A stretch of 14,848 bases of DNA, from the NCBI GenBank assembly GCA_964403795.1, contig CAYOHP010000157.1, positions 1-14,848 on the forward strand, written 5' to 3'. The notes beneath the pieces are model-generated. The model did no database searches and was not told where the DNA came from. It worked only from the letters and a program-made list of their open reading frames with translations. Below are positions 7,424 to 13,718 of the stretch, piece by piece (positions within the stretch are counted from its first letter, which is position 1; each line of letters opens with the position of its first letter). The translations under genes were made by a program, and so were the position numbers. This DNA is from CAYOHP01 sp964403795 [NCBI: uncultured bacterium]. GTDB lineage: Bacteria; Muiribacteriota; UBA6191; CAZXTJ01.

Positions 7424-8926
7424 ATGTCGGCCCCCGACCTCCGCGCCCTGCTCCAGACGACCTTCGGCTTCCCCCGCTTCCGCCCCGGCCAGCAGGGCGT
7501 GGTCGAGCACGTGGCGGGCGGCGGCGACGCCCTGGTGCTGATGCCCACCGGGGCCGGCAAGTCGCTCTGCTACCAGCTCCCGGCCCTGGCCCGGGGCGGC
7601 CTCACGGTGGTGGTCAGCCCGCTCATCGCCCTCATGAAGGACCAGGTCGACCAGCTCCGTTCCCGGGGCATCCCGGCCACCGAGATCAACTCCTCGCTCC
7701 CGGTCGAGGAGAAGCGGGACCGTTGGCGTTCGATCCAGGAAGGCAAGGTGCGCCTCCTCTACGTGGCTCCCGAAGGCCTGCGCCGCGACCGCCTCCTGGA
7801 TGCCCTGGCGCGGCTCTCCCCGCGGCTCCTGGTGGTCGACGAAGCCCACTGCATCTCCCAGTGGGGTCATGACTTCCGCCCCGACTACCTGGAGCTGGGC
7901 CGGATCCGGGAGCGCCTGGGCCGTCCGCCCACGGTGGCCCTGACCGCCACGGCCGGGGGCGAGGTCCGGGGCGACATCCTCGCCAAGCTGGGGATCCCCG
8001 AGGCCCCGGTCTTCGCCACCGGCTTCGACCGACCCAACCTCTTCCTCTCGGTGATCAAGGCCAAGAGCCGTGCCGACAAGGACGAACAGCTCGCCGAGGT
8101 GCTGGCGCGGGTCGGTCGCCCCGCCCTGATCTACTGCGCCACCCGGAAGTCGGTGGAGCGGGTGGCGGCCGACCTCGAGGCCCGGGGCGAGCGGGTGCTC
8201 GGCTACCACGCCGGTCTCGCCTCGACGGACCGGACCGCGATCCAGGACCGATTCCGGGCCGGGGACGTCGACGTGGTGGTGGCCACCAACGCCTTCGGCA
8301 TGGGGATCGACAAGCAGGACGTGCGGGCGGTGGTCCACTACGAGATGCCCCGCACCCTGGAGGCCTACTACCAGGAGATCGGACGGGCCGGTCGCGACGG
8401 TCGCCCTGCCGAGGCGGTGCTCCTGTTCGTGAAGCGCGACCGGGCGGTCCAGGAGTTCTTCGTCGACCAGGCCCATCCTCCCGAGTGGGTACCCGGCGCG
8501 GTCCTCTCGGCCCTCGAGCGGCTCCCCGACGGCGACCTCCCCCCCTGGGACCGCCTCGCCGCCGCCATCGACCCCGACCTCACCGACAAGATGATCCCCA
8601 CCACCCTCCGCCTGCTGGAAGCCGAGGGCCGGATCCGGGCGGTGCGCCGGGCCCCCTCCGGGGATCCCCGCCGGATCCAGATCCTGCGGCCCTCGACCTC
8701 GGGTCCGGTGGACGTGTCCCGGCTCTCGGCCCGGCGCCGCCACGAGCTCGACAAGCTCGCCCGGGTGATCGCCTACGCGGAGCAGGACGGCTGCCGGCGC
8801 CGGACCCTGCTGACCCACCTCGGGGAAGACGCCCCCGCCCGCAGCTGCGAAGGCTGCGACCGCTGCACCCTGGGATCGTCACGCCGCCGGCGGAAGAAGG
8901 CGTCCCGGCGACGCCGCGCCCAGTAG
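7424..8926 (+). CDS. recQ: ATP-dependent DNA helicase RecQ
   Basis: 500 residues. RecQ unwinds DNA 3' to 5' in recombinational repair and fork processing. Visible motifs in order: the Q-like [10 protein letters not shown] (14-23), Walker A PTGAGKS (41-47), DEAH (139-142) followed by the RecQ-specific aromatic loop [12 protein letters not shown] (144-155), TAT motif III (174-176), YHAGL (261-265), [11 protein letters not shown] (287-297) and motif [12 protein letters not shown] (317-326). Zinc ligands are C457 (in GCRRRTLL), C475, C478 and C481. About 110 residues between the helicase core and the zinc site look like a winged helix ([15 protein letters not shown]), so the wing precedes the zinc, a variant seen in shorter RecQ proteins. 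There is no HRDC domain; the protein ends in a strongly basic RRRRKK...RRRR tail that probably binds DNA. It follows the kinase by 42 bp but likely has its own promoter. Confidence 0.97.
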   Translation: MSAPDLRALLQTTFGFPRFRPGQQGVVEHVAGGGDALVLMPTGAGKSLCYQLPALARGGLTVVVSPLIALMKDQVDQLRSRGIPATEINSSLPVEEKRDRWRSIQEGKVRLLYVAPEGLRRDRLLDALARLSPRLLVVDEAHCISQWGHDFRPDYLELGRIRERLGRPPTVALTATAGGEVRGDILAKLGIPEAPVFATGFDRPNLFLSVIKAKSRADKDEQLAEVLARVGRPALIYCATRKSVERVAADLEARGERVLGYHAGLASTDRTAIQDRFRAGDVDVVVATNAFGMGIDKQDVRAVVHYEMPRTLEAYYQEIGRAGRDGRPAEAVLLFVKRDRAVQEFFVDQAHPPEWVPGAVLSALERLPDGDLPPWDRLAAAIDPDLTDKMIPTTLRLLEAEGRIRAVRRAPSGDPRRIQILRPSTSGPVDVSRLSARRRHELDKLARVIAYAEQDGCRRRTLLTHLGEDAPARSCEGCDRCTLGSSRRRRKKASRRRRAQ

Positions 8927-8977
8927 CTCGCCAGCAGCTCGGCCCGCCTGCGAGGCCTGCAGCGGCCCCGCTTGGGA

Positions 8978-10024
8978 TCACATCCGTAGGGTCCGGATCG
9001 AGCCGCACCCGGCCGCCACGCACCTGGCGTTCAGGTCCCAGCAGGCCCGGTGGTGGGGCACCCGGCACCAGGCGCAGCGCACGCCTTCCTTGTCGCGGTC
9101 GGCCGGCTCGGCGTGGATGTCCTCCCCGCAGACCTGGCAGGGAGCCAGGGGCAGCGGCGGGGGATCGGGACGCACCGCCACCGCCTTGGGACGACGGCGC
9201 TGGCTGCGGGGCTCGACCTTCTGGGCCGGGGCCAGGAAGCGGATGCCTTCCTCGCGATCCCGGCCCGGTACGACGATCTGGATCCCCGGCTCCACGAACC
9301 GGACCCCCGGGTCCTCCCCGGGGGCGTCGAGGAACCGGATCCCTCCTGCGTCGTTCCCCGCTCCGACCGGGGACCGGACCTCGTCCCGGTAGCTCCGCCG
9401 GAGCCGGGCCGGGTCCAGCACCCGGAGCACCGAGTCGAAGAAGGCCGAGCCGTTGCGGTAGAGGAGTTCGAGGTCTCCGGCGTTGCGCGCCATCTGGCGC
9501 TTCTTCATCCGGAGCAGCCGACGATCCAGATGGATCAGGAAGTCGCTCGACCCATGGACCCGCCACAGGTCGTCGACCAGGCTCCGGGCCCGAGCATCCA
9601 GGATCTGGTGGAGCTCGTCGGGGCGGTTCGACTTCAGCACGAAGTTGGCATCGAACCGGGGCTCCCCGATCTCGATGTCCTGCATGCCGAAGAGCTTCCC
9701 CAGCGACGAGAACAGGGACTGGGGATAGATTTCCATGCGGAGCCCGCCGGGATTGGCCGCCTCGATCTCGAGGGTGATCTCCACATGGTGGACGGGGTGC
9801 TTGCCGCCGGTGCTGGTCTGCTCGACCCTCGCATGGAGGCCCCGATGCACCAGGCCGACGACCGGGAACGGCCTGGCCCAGGTGGCGTCGACCAGCACCG
9901 TGCCGCCCACGCTGGCCGCGAACTTCTCGAACATCTCCTGGCGCTTGCGGCGCTCCTCGGCCGCGGAAGCCGAGATGCCGGCCACCGCCATGCCGACCAA
10001 TGCCAGGGCGAAGAGCGAGTTCAT
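8978..10024 (-). CDS. Membrane-anchored protein with C-terminal prokaryotic RING-type zinc finger
   Basis: 348 residues. Residues 1-22 are a hydrophobic signal or anchor (MNSLFALALVGMAVAGISAS). Residues about 30-205 form a domain resembling the DUF3137-type 'galectin/phosphoprotein-like' soluble modules (VHRGLHARVEQT, IEIGEPRFDANFVLKSN), a tentative match. A linker (206-290) holds three GxRF-type repeats. The C-terminus is a cross-brace finger: C296-x2-C299, C317-x2-C320, H324/H325, C328-W, C335, C340 (PHHRACWDLNARC...GC), matching the prokaryotic RING finger family 1 pattern in which the CW and final GC are characteristic. In that family the finger is thought to mediate protein binding, and a few bacterial RING-like fingers act with ubiquitin-like systems, but no E1, E2 or Ub-like gene is visible here. 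If the N-terminus is an uncleaved anchor, the side of the membrane of the finger is not settled by the sequence. Convergent with recQ (51-bp gap). Confidence 0.85.
   Translation of the reverse strand: MNSLFALALVGMAVAGISASAAEERRKRQEMFEKFAASVGGTVLVDATWARPFPVVGLVHRGLHARVEQTSTGGKHPVHHVEITLEIEAANPGGLRMEIYPQSLFSSLGKLFGMQDIEIGEPRFDANFVLKSNRPDELHQILDARARSLVDDLWRVHGSSDFLIHLDRRLLRMKKRQMARNAGDLELLYRNGSAFFDSVLRVLDPARLRRSYRDEVRSPVGAGNDAGGIRFLDAPGEDPGVRFVEPGIQIVVPGRDREEGIRFLAPAQKVEPRSQRRRPKAVAVRPDPPPLPLAPCQVCGEDIHAEPADRDKEGVRCAWCRVPHHRACWDLNARCVAAGCGSIRTLRM
9224..9343 (-). repeat. Three short GxRF repeats in the RING protein linker
   Basis: Residues 228-235 (GIRFLDAP), 240-246 (GVRFVEP) and 260-266 (GIRFLAP) share G-[IV]-R-F-[LV]-x(0-1)-[AP]-P-like ends in a stretch otherwise lacking order-promoting composition. 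They look like repeated linear binding motifs. Confidence 0.55.
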
Positions 10025-10113
10025 TCGGGGATCGGCGCCAGGTTACCGCGATCCCGGCTCGTGCCGGCGCCGGTCGCTTGCTACTGTGGGTGCGACCCGA
10101 GAGGACCGGATCC
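10025..10113. promoter_or_regulatory. Shared divergent promoter region (RING protein / acidic membrane protein)
   Basis: The 89-bp gap holds an extended -10 on the plus strand, TGCTACTGT (10079-10087), followed by Shine-Dalgarno GAGAGGA (10099-10105) for the TTG start at 10114. On the minus strand TAACCT (plus-strand 10040-10045) is a plausible -10 for the RING gene, giving a leader of only about 10 bases with no clear Shine-Dalgarno. No -35 matches stand out. Confidence 0.45.
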
Positions 10114-10878
10114 TTGGCCGCCGAGGACGAGCGCCCATCCCGTACCGTCGACGAGGAGTCGGAGGGCCCGGGCGTCCCCGATGACGACCTCGACGAGGCC
10201 GACCGGCGGCTGCTCGAACTCGAGAAGGAACTCGAGGACGAATCCCAGGCGGCCAAGCTCGCCGGCGATCTCCGGGAGCTCCGCAAGGACGCCGAGGCGG
10301 CCGCCCGCACGGTGCGCCGCAAGGGCGGGAAGCCTCCTCCCCGGGCGGAAGATGAGGAAGACGCCGACGACGAAGACCAGGAAGAGGACGACGACCAGGA
10401 CCGCGAGGCCGACGACGACGAGGCACCCGACCAGGAGTCCGACGCCCCGATCCAGGACAAGGCGAAGAAGTCCAAGGGGAAGGCCGCTACCGCCGCCGCC
10501 GAGCTCAAGGCCAAGGTGAAGGCCGAGGCCAGCACCGCGCTCACCGAGGTCCTGACCGAGACCATCTCCTCGAAGAAGTCGATCGGCGAGGCCGCGGTCG
10601 ACGTGGTCCAGCGCCGGCTGCCGGCCATGCCCAGCCGCCAGAAGGTCCGCAACACCGCCCTGGTGGTCGCCGGAGTGGGACTGGCGAGCTGGTTCGCCCT
10701 GCCCATCGTGGGCACCATCCTCTCCTGGATCTGGTTCGGGGTGAAGGCCGTGGTGATCGGCTCGGTGCTCTACGGAGGCTGGTGGTTCTACCGGAACCTC
10801 CCCGAGGACGAAACCTCCGAGGCCGAGGGTGGGAAGGCCGACAAGGCCGACAAGGCCGACAAGGAGAGCGAACCCTAG
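10114..10878 (+). CDS. Acidic, highly charged protein with C-terminal transmembrane hairpin; function unknown
   Basis: No family recognised. I choose the TTG at 10114 because GAGAGGA lies eight bases upstream and an extended -10 box lies 27 bases upstream; an in-frame GTG at 10090 is too close to that box. This gives 254 residues. Residues 22-68 look like a coiled coil (DEADRRLLELEKELEDE). Residues 78-112 are almost entirely Asp/Glu. Residues 115-175 are a Lys/Ala-rich helix ending in basic RQKVRN. Two hydrophobic segments follow (about 179-200 and 202-227, with LSWIWFGVKAVV and GGWWFYRNL), forming a membrane hairpin. The tail has KAD repeated three times. Both ends would lie on the same, probably cytoplasmic, side. 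The charge pattern suggests a scaffold or nucleic-acid/protein-binding membrane factor, but no role can be assigned. It is divergent from the RING protein. Confidence 0.8.
   Translation: MAAEDERPSRTVDEESEGPGVPDDDLDEADRRLLELEKELEDESQAAKLAGDLRELRKDAEAAARTVRRKGGKPPPRAEDEEDADDEDQEEDDDQDREADDDEAPDQESDAPIQDKAKKSKGKAATAAAELKAKVKAEASTALTEVLTETISSKKSIGEAAVDVVQRRLPAMPSRQKVRNTALVVAGVGLASWFALPIVGTILSWIWFGVKAVVIGSVLYGGWWFYRNLPEDETSEAEGGKADKADKADKESEP
10834..10860 (+). repeat. Three tandem 9-bp units (AAGGCCGAC) encoding KADKADKAD
   Basis: Three perfect copies of a nine-base unit near the 3' end of the acidic membrane protein gene, then a fourth AAG. Such units change copy number by slippage, so the tail length may vary between strains. 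Confidence 0.9.
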
Positions 10879-10968
10879 GAGCCTGCCGCGGACCAGGCCC
10901 GATCACGATGGGAGCGCCCCCGACGTCCTCGATTCCCGGTCGATGGCGTGCCGCCTCGGGTCACACTC

Positions 10969-10985
10969 ATCAAAATATTTTTGAT
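10969..10985. promoter_or_regulatory. AT-rich palindromic operator upstream of abiE
   Basis: ATCAAAA-TAT-TTTTGAT is a perfect 7-bp inverted repeat with a 3-bp spacer, only A/T-rich island in this GC-rich window. It abuts the likely -10 box TATGCT (10985-10990) and sits where a repressor would block RNA polymerase. Characterised AbiEi antitoxins repress their own operon by binding inverted repeats in the promoter, so this is the probable AbiEi site; the match to function is inference. Confidence 0.7.
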
Positions 10986-10990
10986 ATGCT
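10985..10990 (+). promoter_or_regulatory. Putative -10 box of the abiE operon (leaderless)
   Basis: TATGCT ends six bases before the ATG at 10997, and no Shine-Dalgarno is present, so transcription probably begins at the start codon. TCACAC at 10961-10966 is a possible weak -35 with 18-bp spacing. Confidence 0.45.
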
Positions 10991-10996
10991 TGCGGT

Positions 10997-11572
10997 ATGG
11001 CCCGCCGCCGCGCCGATGGTTCCACCCCCGCCTGGTACGCCCTGACTGCGCTGGCCGCGGAGCAGGGAGGCTATTTCGCAGCGTCCCAGGCCCGCACCCA
11101 CGGGGTCTCGTACCAGCTCCTCGAGTACGCGGTCCGCCAGGGTCGCTTCGAGCGCGAACGCCGCGGTCTCTATCACCTGACCCACCACCCCCGCGACGCC
11201 CACGACGATCTCATCCTCGACTGGCTGTGGAGCGAGCGCCAGGGAGTGGCGAGCCACGAGACGGCTCTCTCTCTGTACCGCCTCTCGGATGTGCTCCCGC
11301 GCTGGCGGCACCTGACCGTCCCCGCGTCCTGGCAGGACAGGCGCCTGCGGGTGCCCCGAGGCCTCGTCCTCCACCACGCGGATCTGGCTCCCGAGGACCT
11401 CGACTGGTCGGGAGTGCTGCGCATCACTCGCCCACTCCGAACCCTGCAGGACTGCCGAGTCGCGGGTCTCTCCCCGGACCTCCTCGACGCCGCGGTCCAG
11501 GAGGCGGTGGCGCGTGGACTCCTCGGATCCGCCGAGGCTGCCCGGGTGCTCCAGGTCAAGGCGACCGCGTGA
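10997..11572 (+). CDS. abiEi: AbiEi-type antitoxin / autorepressor
   Basis: 191 residues. The layout fits AbiEi antitoxins of type IV toxin-antitoxin systems: an N-terminal winged helix (about 13-62: GGYFAASQARTHGVSYQLLEYAVRQGRFERERRGLYHL), then the family's conserved 'G-x-x-SHETAL-x-L-x-x-LSD' segment (83-98) and a helical C-terminal domain (about 100-191; LTVPASW, RITRPLRTLQDC). In studied systems AbiEi neutralises AbiEii without forming a stable complex and represses the operon by DNA binding. The start at 10997 lacks a ribosome binding site and appears leaderless; the AT-rich palindrome just upstream is its likely operator. The stop codon overlaps the GTG start of the toxin gene (11569-11572, GTGA), so the two are translationally coupled. 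The base composition of the pair is somewhat less GC-rich than its neighbours, hinting at acquisition. Confidence 0.85.
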   Translation: MARRRADGSTPAWYALTALAAEQGGYFAASQARTHGVSYQLLEYAVRQGRFERERRGLYHLTHHPRDAHDDLILDWLWSERQGVASHETALSLYRLSDVLPRWRHLTVPASWQDRRLRVPRGLVLHHADLAPEDLDWSGVLRITRPLRTLQDCRVAGLSPDLLDAAVQEAVARGLLGSAEAARVLQVKATA

Positions 11573-12485
11573 GCACCCGGCGCTATGCCTCTCCGCAAGC
11601 CTTCCGCCAGGCTCTGGACGAACGCATCCGCTGCGCCATCGCCACGACCGGCGAGTCGATCGAGCGCTTCCGCCAGCTCGTCGTGATGGATCGCCTGGCA
11701 GCCCGACTCGCGGTGGCTCTCGGAGAGCGGGTGCAGTTCAAGGGCGCCATGGCGATCCTCTACCGTCATCCCCGCGCCCGCACCACCCAGGACCTCGATG
11801 TGCGCGCCCTGGGAGCAGCCGGGTCCCTGCCCGAGGAACTTCGCCTCGCAGGTCTCCTCGACCTGGGCGACTTCCTGCGCTTCCTCGTCGAACCCCATCT
11901 CCGCCACCCCGAGATCACCGGACCCGGTGTGGTCTACGGAGGCCACCGATCCGGGTCTCCCCGGAGCTCGGCGGCAAGGTCTACGGCAACGCCTTCGGCC
12001 TCGACGTGGGCTTCGGGGACCGCGTCCTCGGTCCCGCGGAAGCGATCCCGAGCCGGGACTTCCTGACCTTCGCCGGGATCGCACCGGTGTCGCTGCGCCT
12101 CTACCCGCGGGAGACCCACATCGCCGAGAAGCTCCACGCCTACACCCAGCCGCGACCCCGGGAGAACACCCGCGTCCGCGACCTTCCCGACCTGGCCATC
12201 CTGGCCCAGCTCGGTCCGCTCGAGGCGGATCGGTTGCGTGCCGCGCTCGCGTCGACCTACGGCTTCCGAGACACGCACCCCATGCCACTCTGCTTTGCGG
12301 ACCCCCCGCACACATGGGAAGTCCCGTACCAGGCCTACGTGACGACGGATCGTCTTCCCTGGCCCGATCTCGCCTCCGTGACCCTGGCGGTCCGTACCTT
12401 CCTGGATCCCGTACTGGCAGGCTCCCACGGCCGCTGGGACCCGGCCCGCTGGCGCTGGGAAACCCGTGACGGGAACTCGCCCTGA
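11569..12485 (+). pseudogene. abiEii: AbiEii/AbiGii-family nucleotidyltransferase toxin, frameshifted
   Basis: Starts with GTG overlapping the antitoxin stop. The first frame gives 127 good residues: FKGAMAILYR (57-66) and RTTQDLDVR (71-79, with D75 and D77) correspond to the nucleotidyltransferase KGG and D-x-D metal-binding motifs. After GGHR (bases 11936-11949) homology-like sequence continues in another frame: RVSPELGGKVYGNAFGLDVGFGD, then EKLHAY (Lys at 12129-12131) and RVRDLPDLAIL, the family's conserved Lys and Asp/Arg block, to TGA 12483-12485. Restoring one base near 11950 (for example GATTCCGGG for GATCCGGG) yields a 305-residue intact-looking toxin. In the raw frame the protein stops at 12066 after a 38-residue nonsense tail. 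It is therefore inactivated, or a sequencing error, or rescued by a -1 ribosomal shift; there is no classical slippery heptamer. Intact toxins of this family modify tRNA or another target to halt growth during phage infection. Confidence 0.85.
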
Positions 12486-12631
12486 GGATGGCGCCGTCCC
12501 ACACGCCGAGCAGCCGCTCCCAGGCGATCCCGGCCCCGAAGCTTCCAGGGTCCGAGGCCCCCGTCCCCCAGGATTGAACCCGGCACCCCGCGCCGGCGTC
12601 TCCCTCTCGACGACGAGAAGAGAGGAACCCC
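12486..12631. promoter_or_regulatory. Intergenic region with hairpin that covers a Shine-Dalgarno
   Basis: 146 bp between the toxin gene and the next membrane protein. CCTCTC (12603-12608) is the reverse complement of GAGAGG (12620-12625), which is the ribosome binding site for the ATG at 12632; the loop is 11 bases. Folding would mask translation initiation. No promoter or tRNA could be recognised in the rest. Confidence 0.4.
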
Positions 12632-13627
12632 ATGGCCCGGAGCGTCCCTGCCCCCCTCGCAACCCGCTGGCCCGAGGCCGGCCCGGACACCGCCCTGGCC
12701 ACCGTGGAGGACCCTCGTCTGGCCGCGGCCCGGACCGGGGCGCTGGCCGCCGGGGTCCCGGCCCTGGCGCTCGCCACCCTGGGCGCCGCCACCGCCCCGT
12801 TGCTCGCCCCCCTGCTCTCGGCGGTGAACGCCGCCCTCCCTCCTCTCATGGGTGCGGCCCTGGGGGACGGCCTCCTCATGCTGGGCTCGGTCCTGCTGGC
12901 CCTGCCCGCGGCCCTGCTCGCCCGCATGGCGGTCTCGGCCCAGTCCGACGACCCCGACCAGGCCCAGGCCACCGCGGCCGGCGCCGGGGCGGCCACCACC
13001 CTGGTGGCGATCTCGGCGGCCCTGCTCCACGCCGGCGGCCCGGCCGTGGCGCTCCGCTCCGGGGTCGGGTTCGTGGGGGCCTTCCTGGCGGTGGCAACCG
13101 TGGGCCTGGCTGCCTTCTCGGCCATCCCGGGGCGGCTCCTGGCCTCCCGGACCGCGCTCCCCGGGCTCTACGCCGGCATGGGCGCGGCAGGCACCACCGC
13201 CCTTGCGCTGACCCTCGCGGCCGGGGTCGCCGACTCCGCGGCCCTGGCCTTCCCGCTGCTCGACGCTCCCCGGATGTGGCTGTTCATGGCGCTCCCCCAC
13301 CCCCTCGGCGATCTGGCCAGCTTCGCGGTGGTGCTCGGGTCCTTGGCACCGGTCACCGGCCTGGCGGCCCGCATGCTCCGCACCGTCGGCGGCCCGCGGG
13401 TGGTCCCGGCCGTGGCCGCAGGGGTCGCCCTCACGGTGCTCTCCCCGGCCGTCTCCTGCCTGGCCCTGGCCCTGCTCCAGGCGGGCACCAACGCCGGGAT
13501 CGCCGCCAACTACCTGGCATTGGCCGTGGGCGGCCTGCTGGGCGCCCTGCCCCATATCCTGGCGCTCGCTTGGGGTCTCCGCAGCCCTTCGACCTCCGGG
13601 GACCGTCTCCCCGAACTCACCGATTGA
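12632..13627 (+). CDS. Polytopic inner-membrane protein of unknown function
   Basis: 331 residues; GAGAGGAA (12620-12627) lies four bases upstream of the ATG. I do not recognise a family. The first 35 residues are soluble (TRWPEAGPDTALATVEDPRL). About eight hydrophobic segments follow, near 38-60, 78-101, 118-141, 145-167, 178-200, 214-237, 258-282 and 291-315, very rich in Ala, Leu and Gly with few charges inside; loops carry RMAVSAQSDDPDQ (about 98-110) and GRLLASRT (167-174). PHPLGDLASF (222-231) and QAGTNAGIAANY (283-294) contain polar residues in otherwise hydrophobic surroundings and could be functional. The tail ends in SGDRLPELTD. It might be a transporter or an integral scaffold, but no transport motif is visible. 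It is the first gene after the AbiE pair; whether it belongs to it is unclear. Confidence 0.8.
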   Translation: MARSVPAPLATRWPEAGPDTALATVEDPRLAAARTGALAAGVPALALATLGAATAPLLAPLLSAVNAALPPLMGAALGDGLLMLGSVLLALPAALLARMAVSAQSDDPDQAQATAAGAGAATTLVAISAALLHAGGPAVALRSGVGFVGAFLAVATVGLAAFSAIPGRLLASRTALPGLYAGMGAAGTTALALTLAAGVADSAALAFPLLDAPRMWLFMALPHPLGDLASFAVVLGSLAPVTGLAARMLRTVGGPRVVPAVAAGVALTVLSPAVSCLALALLQAGTNAGIAANYLALAVGGLLGALPHILALAWGLRSPSTSGDRLPELTD

Positions 13628-13643
13628 GGGCCTGAGCACGCTT

Positions 13644-13656
13644 CCTCGCCCCGAGG
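13644..13656. terminator. Possible small hairpin between membrane protein and esterase genes
   Basis: CCTCG-CCC-CGAGG is a perfect 5-bp stem with a 3-base loop 17 bases after the stop codon at 13627, but no T-run follows, so it is a weak terminator candidate at best. Confidence 0.25.
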
Positions 13657-13718
13657 CGGAGATTCCGAGCCCCTTGGGGGGTTCCCGTTCCGGCACCCGC
13701 GGGGTAGAAAGAGCGGGC

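Noticed and set aside
2908-7872. 1654-residue open frame on the plus strand spanning several genes
   Set aside because: It crosses two kinase genes, the antisense CARDB-like gene and part of recQ in another frame, and its product is Arg/Pro/Gly-rich with no motif. It is a GC artefact.
5981-8818. 945-residue open frame on the minus strand across kinase 2 and recQ
   Set aside because: It is antisense to two genes with intact catalytic motifs and shows no family pattern.
12560-12632. tRNA-like T-loop on the minus strand (GGTTCAATCC, plus strand 12570-12580)
   Set aside because: The T-stem has a G-G mismatch and no matching acceptor, D or anticodon arms could be built around it, so I do not call a tRNA or attachment site.
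11173-13125. 650-residue minus-strand frame over the abiE region
   Set aside because: It is antisense to both AbiE genes, whose family motifs are clear on the plus strand, and is Arg/Gly/Pro-rich.
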